The notes beneath the pieces are model-generated. The model was not told the DNA's origin. It searched no databases and saw only the letters and a list, made by a program, of their open reading frames with translations. From Novosphingobium resinovorum (GTDB lineage Bacteria > Pseudomonadota > Alphaproteobacteria > Sphingomonadales > Sphingomonadaceae): DNA of 64,000 nucleotides. Positions 1 to 7,625 of the stretch are shown here, one piece after another. Numbering within the stretch: position 1 is the first letter of the stretch; every line of letters begins with the position of its first letter. Where the stretch lies: assembly GCF_001742225.1 (NCBI RefSeq), contig NZ_CP017075.1, positions 3,378,001 to 3,442,000 of the forward strand, read 5' to 3'. Made by a program: the position numbers and the translations under genes.

Positions 1-2
1 GG

Positions 3-740
3 AGCGAGCATTGGGACGCCCATGGCGAGTTCGTGCCTGGTTCGGACGAGGACGGCGGTGGCCGCTGGCAGTTCGACAAGGCCGTGCCGCGCGATGGCTG
101 GCCGCTGGCGTGGAACGAAGTTTCGTTCACCGCGCAGTGCACCCCGTTCCGTCATCTCGGCTTCTTCCCGGACATGGCGCCGGTGTGGGACTGGATGCGC
201 GGGATGCTGGCCGGGCGCACCGATGCCAGCACGATGAACCTGTTCGGCTATACCGGCGTCGGCACTCTTGCGCTGTCGGCCCATGGCCCGGTGACGCATG
301 TGGATGCGTCCAAGAAGTCCGTCGCGCAGGCGCGCGAGAACGCCGCTCTGGCGGGGCTGCAGGACCGCCCGGTGCGCTGGATGATCGACGACGCGGCCAA
401 GTTCGCCGCGCGCGAAGTCCGGCGTGAGAAGCGTTACGACGGCATCATCCTCGACCCGCCCAAGTTCGGGCGCGGCCCCACCGGCGAGACCTGGCGTCTG
501 GAAGAGCACCTTCCGGGGCTTCTCGCCGATTGCCGCAAGCTGCTCGATGCCGACAGCCGGTTCCTGTTCCTGACGGTCTATGCGGTGCGCATGTCTTCGC
601 TGGCGCTGGCCGGGCTGATGGACGAGCTGTTCGCCGGACTTCCCGGGAAGATCGAGCATGGCGACCTGTCGGTGCGGGAAGATGGCGAGGGGCGGTTGCT
701 GCCGACCGCGATCTTCGCGCGCTGGTCGAACCCGGCGTAA
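3..740 (+). CDS. Class I SAM-dependent methyltransferase, RlmI-like (5' end missing)
   Basis: The frame is already open at base 3, reading S-E-H-W-D with no start, so the beginning of the gene lies outside the window; 245 residues are visible. The SAM-binding motif I is N-L-F-G-Y-T-G-V-G-T (from nt 237) and the catalytic-loop motif is I-L-D-P-P-K-F-G (nt 447-470). This pairing is typical of the COG1092-like RNA cytosine methyltransferases (RlmI/RlmK group). The N-terminal PUA domain expected for RlmI would be upstream, if present. An rRNA substrate is the family expectation, not something the sequence proves. The gene ends just before a palindromic repeat. Confidence 0.8.
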   Translation, partial: SEHWDAHGEFVPGSDEDGGGRWQFDKAVPRDGWPLAWNEVSFTAQCTPFRHLGFFPDMAPVWDWMRGMLAGRTDASTMNLFGYTGVGTLALSAHGPVTHVDASKKSVAQARENAALAGLQDRPVRWMIDDAAKFAAREVRREKRYDGIILDPPKFGRGPTGETWRLEEHLPGLLADCRKLLDADSRFLFLTVYAVRMSSLALAGLMDELFAGLPGKIEHGDLSVREDGEGRLLPTAIFARWSNPA

Positions 741-857
741 GGCCCACCCCTGCCCCCTCCCGCAGGCGGGAGGGGAATGAGAGCACAGCCCTGCGCCCTC
801 CTGCATGCGGGAGGGCCGGGAGGCTTGGCCCGCAGGGCCTAGCCGGACGGGGTGGGC
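741..857. repeat. Intergenic palindromic repeat, family C
   Basis: Bounded by GGCCCACCCC on the left and its near complement GGGGTGGGC on the right, with internal inverted CCCTCCCGCA / GCGGGAGGG segments and a CTAGCCGGACGGGG segment. Related copies lie at 15467-15582, 33603-33679 and 61032-61175. It sits between the methyltransferase stop and folB and may act as a transcript-end structure. Confidence 0.75.
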
Positions 858-897
858 ATTCCCATCCGCGCCGCCATCCCCTAAAGGCGCCCACATC

Positions 898-1269
898 ATG
901 GCCGATTCGCTGATCCTTGAAGTCGCCGATTTCGAGCAGGATGTCCTCACCGGCATCTACTCGGAGGAAACCGGCAAGCCGCAGCCCCTGCGTTTCACCA
1001 TCACGGTGAAGCTGCGGCCTGCGGACCACTACGCCCCTGACACGCCGCTGACGGCGAGCAAGAACTACATGGACCTCAAGTTCGCGGCGTCCGAAGCGCT
1101 GCCGCAGGGTGTCCATTTCAAGCTGATCGAGGCGGTCGCCGACCACGTCTGTGAGACGCTGTTCCTGCAGGACGAGCGGGTCGAGGCGGTGACGGTGAAG
1201 ATCGTCAAGCTGGCGCTCACCGAGGTCAACGAACTGATCGGCATGACCCTGACGCGGGAACGTCGTTGA
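898..1269 (+). CDS. folB: Dihydroneopterin aldolase family protein
   Basis: A 123-residue protein of the tunnel-fold FolB family, which converts dihydroneopterin to 6-hydroxymethyl-dihydropterin plus glycolaldehyde in folate synthesis. The length fits the family (about 120). The body reads L-E-V-A-D-F-E-Q-D-V-L-T-G-I-Y-S-E-E, followed by a FolB-like region around N-Y-M-D-L and a C-terminal L-T-E-V-N-E-L-I-G. The ATG at 898 is chosen because upstream codons fall in repeat C and look non-coding. The stop overlaps the next start by 4 bases (TTGA), so translation is probably coupled. Its run into moa genes puts two pterin pathways in one transcription unit. Confidence 0.8.
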   Translation: MADSLILEVADFEQDVLTGIYSEETGKPQPLRFTITVKLRPADHYAPDTPLTASKNYMDLKFAASEALPQGVHFKLIEAVADHVCETLFLQDERVEAVTVKIVKLALTEVNELIGMTLTRERR

Positions 1270-1613
1270 ACGAGTTGCTCCATCTCGGGCCGCTGTCGGA
1301 CGACGCGCTCGAGGCTGCGGCCGATTTCCATGCCCGCCTGCTGCCCGGGATCGAGGCGACGCTGTCGGGCGGCGCCGATCCGCTGACGCTGGTTTTCCTG
1401 CCCGCGAATCACGAGCACCGCGCCTGGCGCCTTGCCGCCGTGCAGGGCCTTGCCCGCCGCTTCGCACCTTCGCGGGTCAATGCGGTAGAGAGCGATGAGC
1501 GGGAGGCTGTGGCGGCGGCGCAACGCTGGCTCGATGGTGCAGGCGGTGTGACGGGACAATTACTACCGCTCAATGGCAAGGGCGCGGGCGGAGTGCTATA
1601 TCCGTCCGAATGA
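1266..1613 (+). CDS. Conserved small protein between folB and moaA
   Basis: A 115-residue protein starting at TTG, overlapping the folB stop by 4 bases and overlapping moaA by 4 bases (ATGA). I recognise no catalytic motif. It contains a region like part of a Rossmann-type fold (T-L-V-F-L-P-A near residue 41, then an amphipathic helix with R-A-W-R-L-A-A-V-Q). The tight overlap with both neighbours means it is translated as part of the folB-moaADE unit. I do not assign a function; a small accessory protein for pterin or cofactor metabolism is only a context guess. Confidence 0.65.
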   Translation: MNELLHLGPLSDDALEAAADFHARLLPGIEATLSGGADPLTLVFLPANHEHRAWRLAAVQGLARRFAPSRVNAVESDEREAVAAAQRWLDGAGGVTGQLLPLNGKGAGGVLYPSE

Positions 1614-2629
1614 GCACGTCGCAGCCCCTCGTCGACCAGTTCCAGCGCAGGATCACGTACCTGCGCCTGTCGGTGACCGACCGCTGCGACTTGCGCTGCG
1701 CCTACTGCATGCCGGAGCGGATGACGTTCCTTCCCAAGAAGGACGTGCTGACGCTCGACGAGATGCACGACCTTGCCCTCGGCTTCATCGCACGCGGTAT
1801 CACCAAATTGCGGCTGACCGGCGGCGAACCGCTGGTCCGGCGCGACATGATCGACCTCGTCCGGGCGCTCGGCCGCCGGATCGGCGCGGCTGACGGGCAG
1901 GGTGGGCTGGAAGAGTTGACCCTCACCACCAATGGCACCCGCCTTGCCGAATTCGCCGACGATCTGCGCGCGGCGGGGGTGCGGCGGATCAACGTCTCGC
2001 TCGATACCCTCGACCGCGAGGCTTTCGCGCGGCTGACCCGGCGCGATTCGCTGCCGCAGGTGCTGGAGGGGCTGGCGGCGGCGAAGGCGTCGGGCCTGAA
2101 GGTCAAGCTCAACACGGTGGCGCTCAAGGGCATCAACGAGCACGAGATCGCCGATATCGTCGCCTGGGCGCACGGGCAGGGCTTCGAGGCGACGCTGATC
2201 GAGGTCATGCCGCTGGGCGAAGTGGAGGAAGACCGCTTCGACCACTACCTGCCGCTCGTCGCGGTGCAGGAGGATCTGGCCCGGCGCTGGACGCTTGCGC
2301 CGAGCGGGCACCGCACCGGCGGCCCGGCGCGTTACTGGGACGTCGCGGAAACCGGCGGACGGCTCGGCCTGATCACCCCGCTGACAAACAACTTCTGCGA
2401 GGGCTGCAACCGCATCCGCGTCACCGCGACGGGGCAGCTCTATGCCTGCCTCGGCGGCAACGAGCAGGTGGACCTGCGCGCGGCGCTGCGTTCGGACGAT
2501 CCGCAAGGCGCCTTGTCGGCGGCGCTGGACACGGCGATGCGGATCAAGCCTGAGCGCCATCACTTCGCGATCGACGGACGCGGCGAGGCGCCTGCGCTGG
2601 CGCGTCACATGTCGATGACGGGTGGGTGA
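1610..2629 (+). CDS. moaA: GTP 3',8-cyclase MoaA
   Basis: A radical-SAM enzyme that makes the first molybdopterin intermediate from GTP. The N-terminal CxxxCxYC motif is D-R-C-D-L-R-C-A-Y-C (Cys26, Cys30, Cys33), binding the SAM [4Fe-4S] cluster. The C-terminal cluster segment N-F-C-E-G-C-N-R-I-R with a later Cys binds the second cluster and GTP. The protein is 339 residues and ends in the conserved Gly-Gly tail needed for activity. It overlaps the upstream gene by 4 bases and is 1 base from moaD. A cytoplasmic enzyme acting with MoaC, which is not in the window. Confidence 0.96.
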   Translation: MSTSQPLVDQFQRRITYLRLSVTDRCDLRCAYCMPERMTFLPKKDVLTLDEMHDLALGFIARGITKLRLTGGEPLVRRDMIDLVRALGRRIGAADGQGGLEELTLTTNGTRLAEFADDLRAAGVRRINVSLDTLDREAFARLTRRDSLPQVLEGLAAAKASGLKVKLNTVALKGINEHEIADIVAWAHGQGFEATLIEVMPLGEVEEDRFDHYLPLVAVQEDLARRWTLAPSGHRTGGPARYWDVAETGGRLGLITPLTNNFCEGCNRIRVTATGQLYACLGGNEQVDLRAALRSDDPQGALSAALDTAMRIKPERHHFAIDGRGEAPALARHMSMTGG

Positions 2630-2630
2630 T

Positions 2631-2885
2631 ATGAGCGCGAAACTGGTGTTCCTCGGACGGCTTGAGGAGCTGGCGGGGACGGATGGCATCAGCGTCGATG
2701 TGCCGCTCGGCTGGGCGGGGCTGCTCGCTCACCTCTCCGAGCATTGCGCGCCCGAACTGGTCGAGACCGTCGCCGGTGTCCGGGTGAAAGTGGCGCTCAA
2801 CGGCGCGCTGATCGCCGAAAAGGGCGGCGTGGTGCTGGCGGATGGCGACGAACTGGCCTTCCTGCCGCCGGTTTCGGGTGGCTGA
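2631..2885 (+). CDS. moaD: Molybdopterin synthase small subunit MoaD
   Basis: An 84-residue ubiquitin-like sulfur carrier whose C-terminus is P-V-S-G-G. The terminal Gly-Gly is activated by MoeB and thiocarboxylated, and the sulfur is then passed to precursor Z in complex with MoaE. The ATG at 2631 follows the moaA stop by one base and is preferred to an in-frame GTG at 2622 inside moaA. The internal L-A-D-G-D-E-L-A-F-L-P-P is the usual family ending. Confidence 0.93.
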   Translation: MSAKLVFLGRLEELAGTDGISVDVPLGWAGLLAHLSEHCAPELVETVAGVRVKVALNGALIAEKGGVVLADGDELAFLPPVSGG

Positions 2886-2886
2886 C

Positions 2887-3327
2887 ATGTCCGACGTTCG
2901 CCTGCTGACGTCCGGCTTCGATCCGGCAGCGGAACTGAGCGCCTTCACCGCCGCGCACCCGCAAGCGGGCGGGATCGTCAGCTTCCTTGGGCAAGTGCGT
3001 GAGGGCGCGGGCTGCGAGGCGCTGGAACTGCGGCACTATAACCCGCTGACGCTGCCCGCGATGCAAGATCTGGCGACGCGCGTGCGCGGGCGCTGGGCGC
3101 TTGACGGGCTGCTGGTGATCCACCGCAGCGGGGTGATGCTCCCGGCCGAGCCGATCGTGCTTGTTGCCGCCGCTGCCCGGCACCGGCGCGATGCCTTTGC
3201 GGCGGCGGACTTCGCGATGGACCACCTCAAGAGCGAATCGTGGTTCTGGAAGCGCGAGAAGACCGGCGGCCAATGGCGCTGGATCGAACCGCGGGAGCAG
3301 GACTTCGAGGATATCGCGCGCTGGTGA
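2887..3327 (+). CDS. moaE: Molybdopterin synthase catalytic subunit MoaE
   Basis: A 146-residue large subunit that converts precursor Z to molybdopterin using MoaD thiocarboxylate. Family landmarks are the early G-G-I-V-S-F-L-G-Q-V-R, the I-H-R-S-G-V-M-L-P segment, the H-R-R-D-A-F helix start and the late W-F-W-K-R-E-K, which contains the conserved Lys residues near the active site. It starts 1 base after moaD. A hairpin follows at 3331-3359, which probably ends the folB-moa unit. Confidence 0.93.
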   Translation: MSDVRLLTSGFDPAAELSAFTAAHPQAGGIVSFLGQVREGAGCEALELRHYNPLTLPAMQDLATRVRGRWALDGLLVIHRSGVMLPAEPIVLVAAAARHRRDAFAAADFAMDHLKSESWFWKREKTGGQWRWIEPREQDFEDIARW

Positions 3328-3330
3328 CCC

Positions 3331-3359
3331 CGTCGTCCCGGATAAAGTCCAGGACGACG
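3331..3359. terminator. Hairpin after moaE
   Basis: CGTCGTCC (3331-3338) pairs with GGACGACG (3352-3359) around a 13-base loop. There is no T-tract, so this could be a weak terminator or a small dispersed palindrome. A similar CGTCGTCCCGG...GGGGCGACG structure occurs at about 58094-58123. Confidence 0.4.
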
Positions 3360-3451
3360 AAATTTCTTCTCTCCGGCGGGGGTTTTGACCCGCATCAACG
3401 AATCATGGCGCGAAGGCGCGCATATGCCGATCACCCAAGGAGATCAGCATC

Positions 3452-3883
3452 ATGTCCCAACGTCTTACCCGGCAGCAGCTTCAGGGTCTGGCTACGGTCA
3501 CGGCCGTTCCCGCCCGCACGCCAATGCATTTTGGAGTTGACCGCAGCTTCGGCCTGCCGACCGGCTTCTATGTCGCCACGGTCGCGCTCTACCTCGCCTT
3601 CATCGGTGTCATGGCCGCCACGTTCATGAACCCGGAACTGGCCATCCCGATGGGCATCTTCGCCGGGTTCGTCCTCATGGCGTTCGGGCTGGCCGGGTAC
3701 TGGGTGAAGATGAAACCCCACAACGATGCCGCCGCGCCAACATGGGGCCAGCTTGCCGCACGCGGCATCGACACTCTGAACGGAAGGCTCACGGCGGGCG
3801 AAGCGGCCGTCCAGGTTCTCACGCTACCCGTGCTGATCCTGTGCTGGGGCCTGGCGGTCGCGATCATCGTCGCCTTCACCTGA
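3452..3883 (+). CDS. Small membrane protein of unknown function
   Basis: A 143-residue protein with three predicted hydrophobic helices: about residues 39-57 (Y-V-A-T-V-A-L-Y-L-A-F), 64-84 and 122-141 (L-P-V-L-I-L-C-W-G-L-A-V). The N-terminal 35 residues are polar and cytoplasmic-looking. An AAGGAGATC ribosome site precedes the ATG. It is monocistronic, bounded by the moaE hairpin and a good terminator at 3955-3988. I do not recognise a family. Confidence 0.7.
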   Translation: MSQRLTRQQLQGLATVTAVPARTPMHFGVDRSFGLPTGFYVATVALYLAFIGVMAATFMNPELAIPMGIFAGFVLMAFGLAGYWVKMKPHNDAAAPTWGQLAARGIDTLNGRLTAGEAAVQVLTLPVLILCWGLAVAIIVAFT

Positions 3884-3954
3884 CGCGGGGCCTGCCTGAA
3901 TCTGGTTCACCGGGCTGGGAGCCCTTCAGGCAGACTGCGTCGGAACGTTCGGGG

Positions 3955-3988
3955 AGTCCCACCCTTCTGGCCGGGGGGTGGGACTTTT
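3955..3988 (+). terminator. Rho-independent terminator
   Basis: AGTCCCACCC (3955-3964) pairs with GGGTGGGACT (3976-3985), followed by TTT on the plus strand. It ends the transcript of the small membrane protein and separates it from the convergent HPP gene. Confidence 0.8.
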
Positions 3989-3992
3989 CGCG

Positions 3993-4700
3993 TCAGGACG
4001 CCCGGCGTCGCAGCACCGCCTGCACGAAGGCGTCGAGATCATCGACGTCCACGTCGAGTACTTCGTCCCATTCCTCCAGCACCGCGACGACGTCCTCACG
4101 CGTGGAGACGGGAACCGGCGGGGGCGGCGCGACATGCGGCCAGGCATGACCGGTGAAGTTGTTGTAAAGCCAGCCGAAGCTGCACAGCACCAGCACGTTG
4201 GCGCCGATCGGGATCATCAGCGTCGCGTCCCACGGCACCTGCCCGCCCGCGCCGAGCGCGCAGAGCAGGGCGCAGGCACCGCCCGGCGGATGGAGGCAGC
4301 GGGCCACCGACATCGCCGCGATGGCAAGCCCCACCGCGATGCTCCCGCCCAGCCACGGATTGCCGATCAGGTGCCCGATCGAAATGCCGATCGCGGCCGA
4401 GAGCAGGTCTCCGCCGATCACCGACCACGGCTGCGCGAGAGGGCTCGCCGGAACGCAGAACACCAGCACCGCCGAGGCGCCCAGCGGCGCGACGAGGAAG
4501 GGCAGGGCGTGGGCCTGATGGCCGCCGAGCAGGGCCCATGTCGCGAAGCCGGAAAGCGCGATCCCCAGCGCCGCGCCGATCGCGCCGCGCGCCCAGCCCA
4601 GACGGCCGAGGGCGTGGAGGCGCAGGGAATGAATGTGCCGGACCATGGCGGCGCTATGGCGCAGAGCGGTGCGGGTGACGAGCCCGGATTTGCCTCGCAT
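3993..4700 (-). CDS. HPP family integral membrane protein
   Basis: A 235-residue protein named for the signature C-L-H-P-P-G-G-A, present here about 60% along. Other family marks are A-P-L-G-A-S-A-V-L-V-F and P-L-A-Q-P-W-S-V-I-G-G, which flank the helices. Four or five membrane segments are visible. Some plant and cyanobacterial HPP proteins carry nitrite across membranes, but the bacterial role is largely unknown. After the membrane part comes a short acidic C-terminal tail of about 45 residues (E-E-W-D-E-V-L-D-V-D-V-D-D) with no recognised domain. An internal ATG at residue 19 is an alternative start. Confidence 0.8.
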   Translation of the reverse strand: MRGKSGLVTRTALRHSAAMVRHIHSLRLHALGRLGWARGAIGAALGIALSGFATWALLGGHQAHALPFLVAPLGASAVLVFCVPASPLAQPWSVIGGDLLSAAIGISIGHLIGNPWLGGSIAVGLAIAAMSVARCLHPPGGACALLCALGAGGQVPWDATLMIPIGANVLVLCSFGWLYNNFTGHAWPHVAPPPPVPVSTREDVVAVLEEWDEVLDVDVDDLDAFVQAVLRRRAS

Positions 4701-4716
4701 TGCGATAGGCGGGCTA

Positions 4717-5049
4717 TCAGAACTTCAGCTTGTAGCGCACCATCGCCCGGTTGCTGACTTGGCCGCTGCCCAGCGTCGCCGAATCAAGCTCGACGCCGAG
4801 CGAGGAGTTTTCGCTCAGGCCCATCTGCGCGCGGGGCAGGCCGTCCGGCGTTTCGTAAGTATCGGGAAGCGGACGCAGGCGCTCCTTTTCCGGGTTGGTC
4901 GCGCAGACGACGATTTCTCCGGGGCGGCCGACCGGGCAGCGCGGCTTGACGGCATGGAGATCGACCGTCCCGTCCTGCGGCATCTGCGCAAGGTCGAACA
5001 GCGGCGCTGCGATCGCGGGCGGTTCGGGCGGGAGGTCGGCGATCGGCAT
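4717..5049 (-). CDS. Sphingomonad-type hypothetical protein
   Basis: A 110-residue protein with a central C-P-V-G-R-P-G-E-I-V-V-C motif, seen in short secreted-looking proteins of this order. It ends in an R-Y-K-L-K-F strand. The start is uncertain. The ATG at 5049 is the first in frame, and the upstream frame (G-L-L-L-S before it) hits a stop at 5071-5073. A normal signal peptide is therefore not obvious. It lies directly upstream of the HPP gene, 16 bases away, on the same strand. Confidence 0.55.
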   Translation of the reverse strand: MPIADLPPEPPAIAAPLFDLAQMPQDGTVDLHAVKPRCPVGRPGEIVVCATNPEKERLRPLPDTYETPDGLPRAQMGLSENSSLGVELDSATLGSGQVSNRAMVRYKLKF

Positions 5050-5112
5050 GGAGAGCAGGAGGCCGTGCGATCAAGGCGATTTCAGGGCGGCTGGAAGATC
5101 ATTGGGCGAATC

Positions 5113-5146
5113 AAAAAGCCCGGCCCTCCGTTGGGAGGACCGGGCC
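5113..5146 (-). terminator. Rho-independent terminator
   Basis: On the minus strand a GC-rich stem (GCCCGGTCCTCC with GGAGGGCCGGGC) is followed by TTTTT. It closes the transcript of the nitroreductase gene. Confidence 0.85.
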
Positions 5147-5193
5147 GATGAGCGCCCGCACTGGAGGGGGGAGGGGTGCGGGCGCCGAAAGGA

Positions 5194-5772
5194 TCAGGCG
5201 AACTTGCCGGCCTTGGCGATCTCGGCCAGCGGCTTGCGGTCGCTGGCGACTTCGCGCTCCTGCAGGAAGTCGGGCAGGACCGACTTGTCACCCTGCTTGC
5301 CGATGGCGAAGGCGGCTTCGAGGCGATGGTCTTCCGGGATGCCGAGCGCGGCTTCGGCCTCGCCGAACTTCAGGCCGGTCATGCCGTGGGTGTGGTAGCC
5401 CAGCGCCTGCGCCTGGATCGCGGCGAGCACCCAGGCGGCGCCGGCGTCGAAGCTGTGGCTGTGGTTCTCGAAAGTGCCCTTGTCCGAGCGCGAGAACTTG
5501 TCGGAGACGACATAGACGATCGCCGAGGCTTCCTTGGCCCAGCCGGCGTTGAAGTCGATCAGGCCCGACAGGAACAGGTCCCAGTTCGCGTCGCCCTTCT
5601 TGGCGTAGAGGAAGGTCCAGGGCTGCACGTTGTAGGCCGAGGGCGCCCAGCCACCGGCTTCGAGGATCGCGTCGAGGTCTTCCTGCGGCATCTCGCTGCC
5701 GTCGAAGGCGCGGGGGCTCCAGCGGTCGACGATGAGCTTCTCGATCTTGGGATTGGCGATACGTCCGGTCAT
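5194..5772 (-). CDS. Nitroreductase family protein
   Basis: A 192-residue FMN-dependent NAD(P)H oxidoreductase of the nitroreductase fold. The N-terminal R-W-S-P-R-A-F-D and the W-A-P-S-A-Y-N-V-Q-P-W segment are the usual FMN phosphate-binding parts. The late G-I-P-E-D-H-R-L-E-A-A-F-A-I-G closes the fold. Cytoplasmic; the substrate is unknown. It lies downstream of the pirin gene, and both are divergent from a LysR gene, which suggests a shared response to quinones, phenolics or electrophiles. A strong terminator follows. Confidence 0.88.
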   Translation of the reverse strand: MTGRIANPKIEKLIVDRWSPRAFDGSEMPQEDLDAILEAGGWAPSAYNVQPWTFLYAKKGDANWDLFLSGLIDFNAGWAKEASAIVYVVSDKFSRSDKGTFENHSHSFDAGAAWVLAAIQAQALGYHTHGMTGLKFGEAEAALGIPEDHRLEAAFAIGKQGDKSVLPDFLQEREVASDRKPLAEIAKAGKFA

Positions 5773-5856
5773 CGAAATATGTCCTTGTCTGCTAAGGGCT
5801 TAGGGAGAGTGCGCAAGCAGGGGGGCAATCCTTTCGAATCACCCCCCTGCGCTATG

Positions 5857-6555
5857 TCAGGCTGCGTCCACCAGCACCAGTTCCGCGTCTTCGAGAGCGG
5901 TCACGGTGATCGTGTCGAGCCCGGTGATGGCCACGCCGTCGCGGGCATTGGCTTCCACGTCACCGACCCGGATGCGGCCGGTGGCGGGGACGAGGTAGCT
6001 GTGGCGCGCGGCGTCGGTGGCGTAAGTCACCGTGTCGCCCGCCTTCACCGTCGCGCCCAGCACGCGCGCCTCGGCGTTGATGTGGAGGGCGTCGTCGTCC
6101 CCGGCGATGCCGCTTGCCAAGGTCACGAACTGGCCCGAACGGTCCTCCTTGGGGAAAGGACGGGCGCCCCAGCTCGGCTGCTCGCCGCGGCGGTCTGGGA
6201 TGATCCAGATCTGGAACAGCGTCGTCGCCTCGTCCTCGAGGTTGTACTCCGAGTGCTGGATGCCGGTGCCGGCGCTCATCACCTGGACGTCGCCCGCGCC
6301 GGTGCGGCCGGTGTTGCCCAGGCTGTCCTTGTGCGTGATCGCGCCGGTGCGGACATAAGTGACGATCTCCATGTCGCGGTGCGGGTGCGGCGGGAAGCCG
6401 GACCTGGCGGCGATGGTGTCGTCGTTCCAGACCCGCAGGCGCCCCCAGTTGGTGCGCGCCGGATCATGGTAGTCGGCGAAGGAGAAATGGTGGCGGGCAT
6501 CGAGCCATCCGTGATTGGCGGCGCCGATGCTCTCGAAGGGACGCAGTTCGATCAT
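5857..6555 (-). CDS. Pirin family protein, YhhW-like
   Basis: A 232-residue bicupin of the pirin/YhhW group. The metal site is built from P-P-H-P-H-R-D-M-E-I-V-T-Y (two His) and G-I-Q-H-S-E-Y-N (His and Glu). E. coli YhhW has quercetin 2,3-dioxygenase activity in vitro, but the natural substrate is not established. It is divergent from the LysR regulator at 6671, with a 115-bp shared control region. The usual reading is a LysR-controlled pirin plus nitroreductase pair. Confidence 0.9.
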   Translation of the reverse strand: MIELRPFESIGAANHGWLDARHHFSFADYHDPARTNWGRLRVWNDDTIAARSGFPPHPHRDMEIVTYVRTGAITHKDSLGNTGRTGAGDVQVMSAGTGIQHSEYNLEDEATTLFQIWIIPDRRGEQPSWGARPFPKEDRSGQFVTLASGIAGDDDALHINAEARVLGATVKAGDTVTYATDAARHSYLVPATGRIRVGDVEANARDGVAITGLDTITVTALEDAELVLVDAA

Positions 6556-6623
6556 GGGGCACTCCTTTGTATGCGTTAGGTGCCGTTAAGGCCCTGTTGA
6601 GTGCCATGTAGCCCTTGCGTGGC

Positions 6624-6660
6624 TATCGCGAAATTGTGATAAACTCGGCTGAATTATTCA
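6624..6660. promoter_or_regulatory. Two palindromes in the LysR/pirin control region
   Basis: TATCGCGAAATTGTGATA (6624-6641) has TATC/GATA arms with the T-N11-A layout of a LysR site. TGAATTATTCA (6650-6660) is a perfect 11-base palindrome just before the LysR ribosome site. Both lie between divergent starts, so they probably serve autoregulation and pirin-nitroreductase control. Confidence 0.5.
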
Positions 6661-6670
6661 GGAAAGTTGA

Positions 6671-7585
6671 ATGGTCGACGTCGTTCCGCCCAGTCTCGAT
6701 CACTTGCGGTGCTTTCTGGCCGTGGTGGAAGAGGGCAGTTTCAATGCAGCCGCCAGGCGACTTGGGCGCGCGATTTCGGTGGTCAGCTACGCCATCGCCC
6801 AGCTCGAAAGCCAGCTCGACGTGCGCCTGTTCGACCGCGAAGGCTCGCGCCGTCCGCAGCTGACCGAGGCCGGTCGTGCGCTGTTGTCCGAGGCGCACGC
6901 GATCTCCGACGACGTCGACGCCCTGCTCGCCAAGGTCCGCAGTCTGCGGCAGGGGCTGGAGGCGGAGCTGTCGCTGGCGGTGGACGTGATGGTGCCGGGC
7001 AACGTGCTCGCCCGCCTGTTGCGCGACTTTCAGGTGCGTTTTCCGACGGTTCCGCTGCGCCTCCACATTGAGGCGCTGGGCGCTGTCGCCGCGCTGGTGC
7101 TCGACGGGCGCGCAACGCTGGGTATCGCCGGGCCGGACATCATGGACCTTGCGGAGATCGAGCGCGAGACGATCGGCTCGGTCGAGATGGTTCCCGTCGC
7201 CGCCCCCGACCACGCCCTCGCCAAGTTCGAGCGGATCGAGCCGGGCGAGACGCGCAAGCACCTGCAACTTGTCCTGACCGACCGTTCGCCGCTGACGGAG
7301 GGGCGCGATTTCTCCGTGTTCAGCCCGCGCTCGTGGCGTCTGGCGGACCTCGGCGCCAAACATGCGCTGCTCAAGGAGGGCATCGGCTGGGGCTCGATGC
7401 CGCGCCATGCCGTGAGGGCGGACCTGGAGGCAGGCACCCTCGTGGAACTGAAGCTGCCCGAGCGGTCCGCGCTGGATTACGCGCTCGTGGCGCTGTGGCG
7501 CAAGGACAGCCGGCCCGGCCCGGCCGCCGTCTGGGTGCTCGACGAAATGCGCGAACGTCTCGCGAAATGTCCATCGACCAAGTGA
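6671..7585 (+). CDS. LysR-type transcriptional regulator
   Basis: A 304-residue regulator. The N-terminal winged helix-turn-helix spans about residues 8-67 (F-L-A-V-V-E-E-G-S-F-N-A-A-A-R-R-L, then L-E-S-Q-L-D-V-R-L-F-D-R). A periplasmic-binding-type effector domain follows from about residue 95. The recognition helix reads A-I-S-V-V-S-Y-A-I-A-Q-L. It is divergent from the pirin and nitroreductase genes, the classical LysR arrangement, with palindromes between. The effector is not predictable. Confidence 0.92.
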   Translation: MVDVVPPSLDHLRCFLAVVEEGSFNAAARRLGRAISVVSYAIAQLESQLDVRLFDREGSRRPQLTEAGRALLSEAHAISDDVDALLAKVRSLRQGLEAELSLAVDVMVPGNVLARLLRDFQVRFPTVPLRLHIEALGAVAALVLDGRATLGIAGPDIMDLAEIERETIGSVEMVPVAAPDHALAKFERIEPGETRKHLQLVLTDRSPLTEGRDFSVFSPRSWRLADLGAKHALLKEGIGWGSMPRHAVRADLEAGTLVELKLPERSALDYALVALWRKDSRPGPAAVWVLDEMRERLAKCPSTK

Positions 7586-7625
7586 GGGTCTTGCGGGGCG
7601 GTTCGGGCTGCTCCACTTAGGGCGC

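Noticed and set aside
5176..6579. Long plus-strand open frame of 467 codons
   Set aside because: It runs opposite the nitroreductase and pirin genes, has no domain, and its composition (Ala, Arg, Gly, Val) is that of an antisense shadow in GC-rich DNA.
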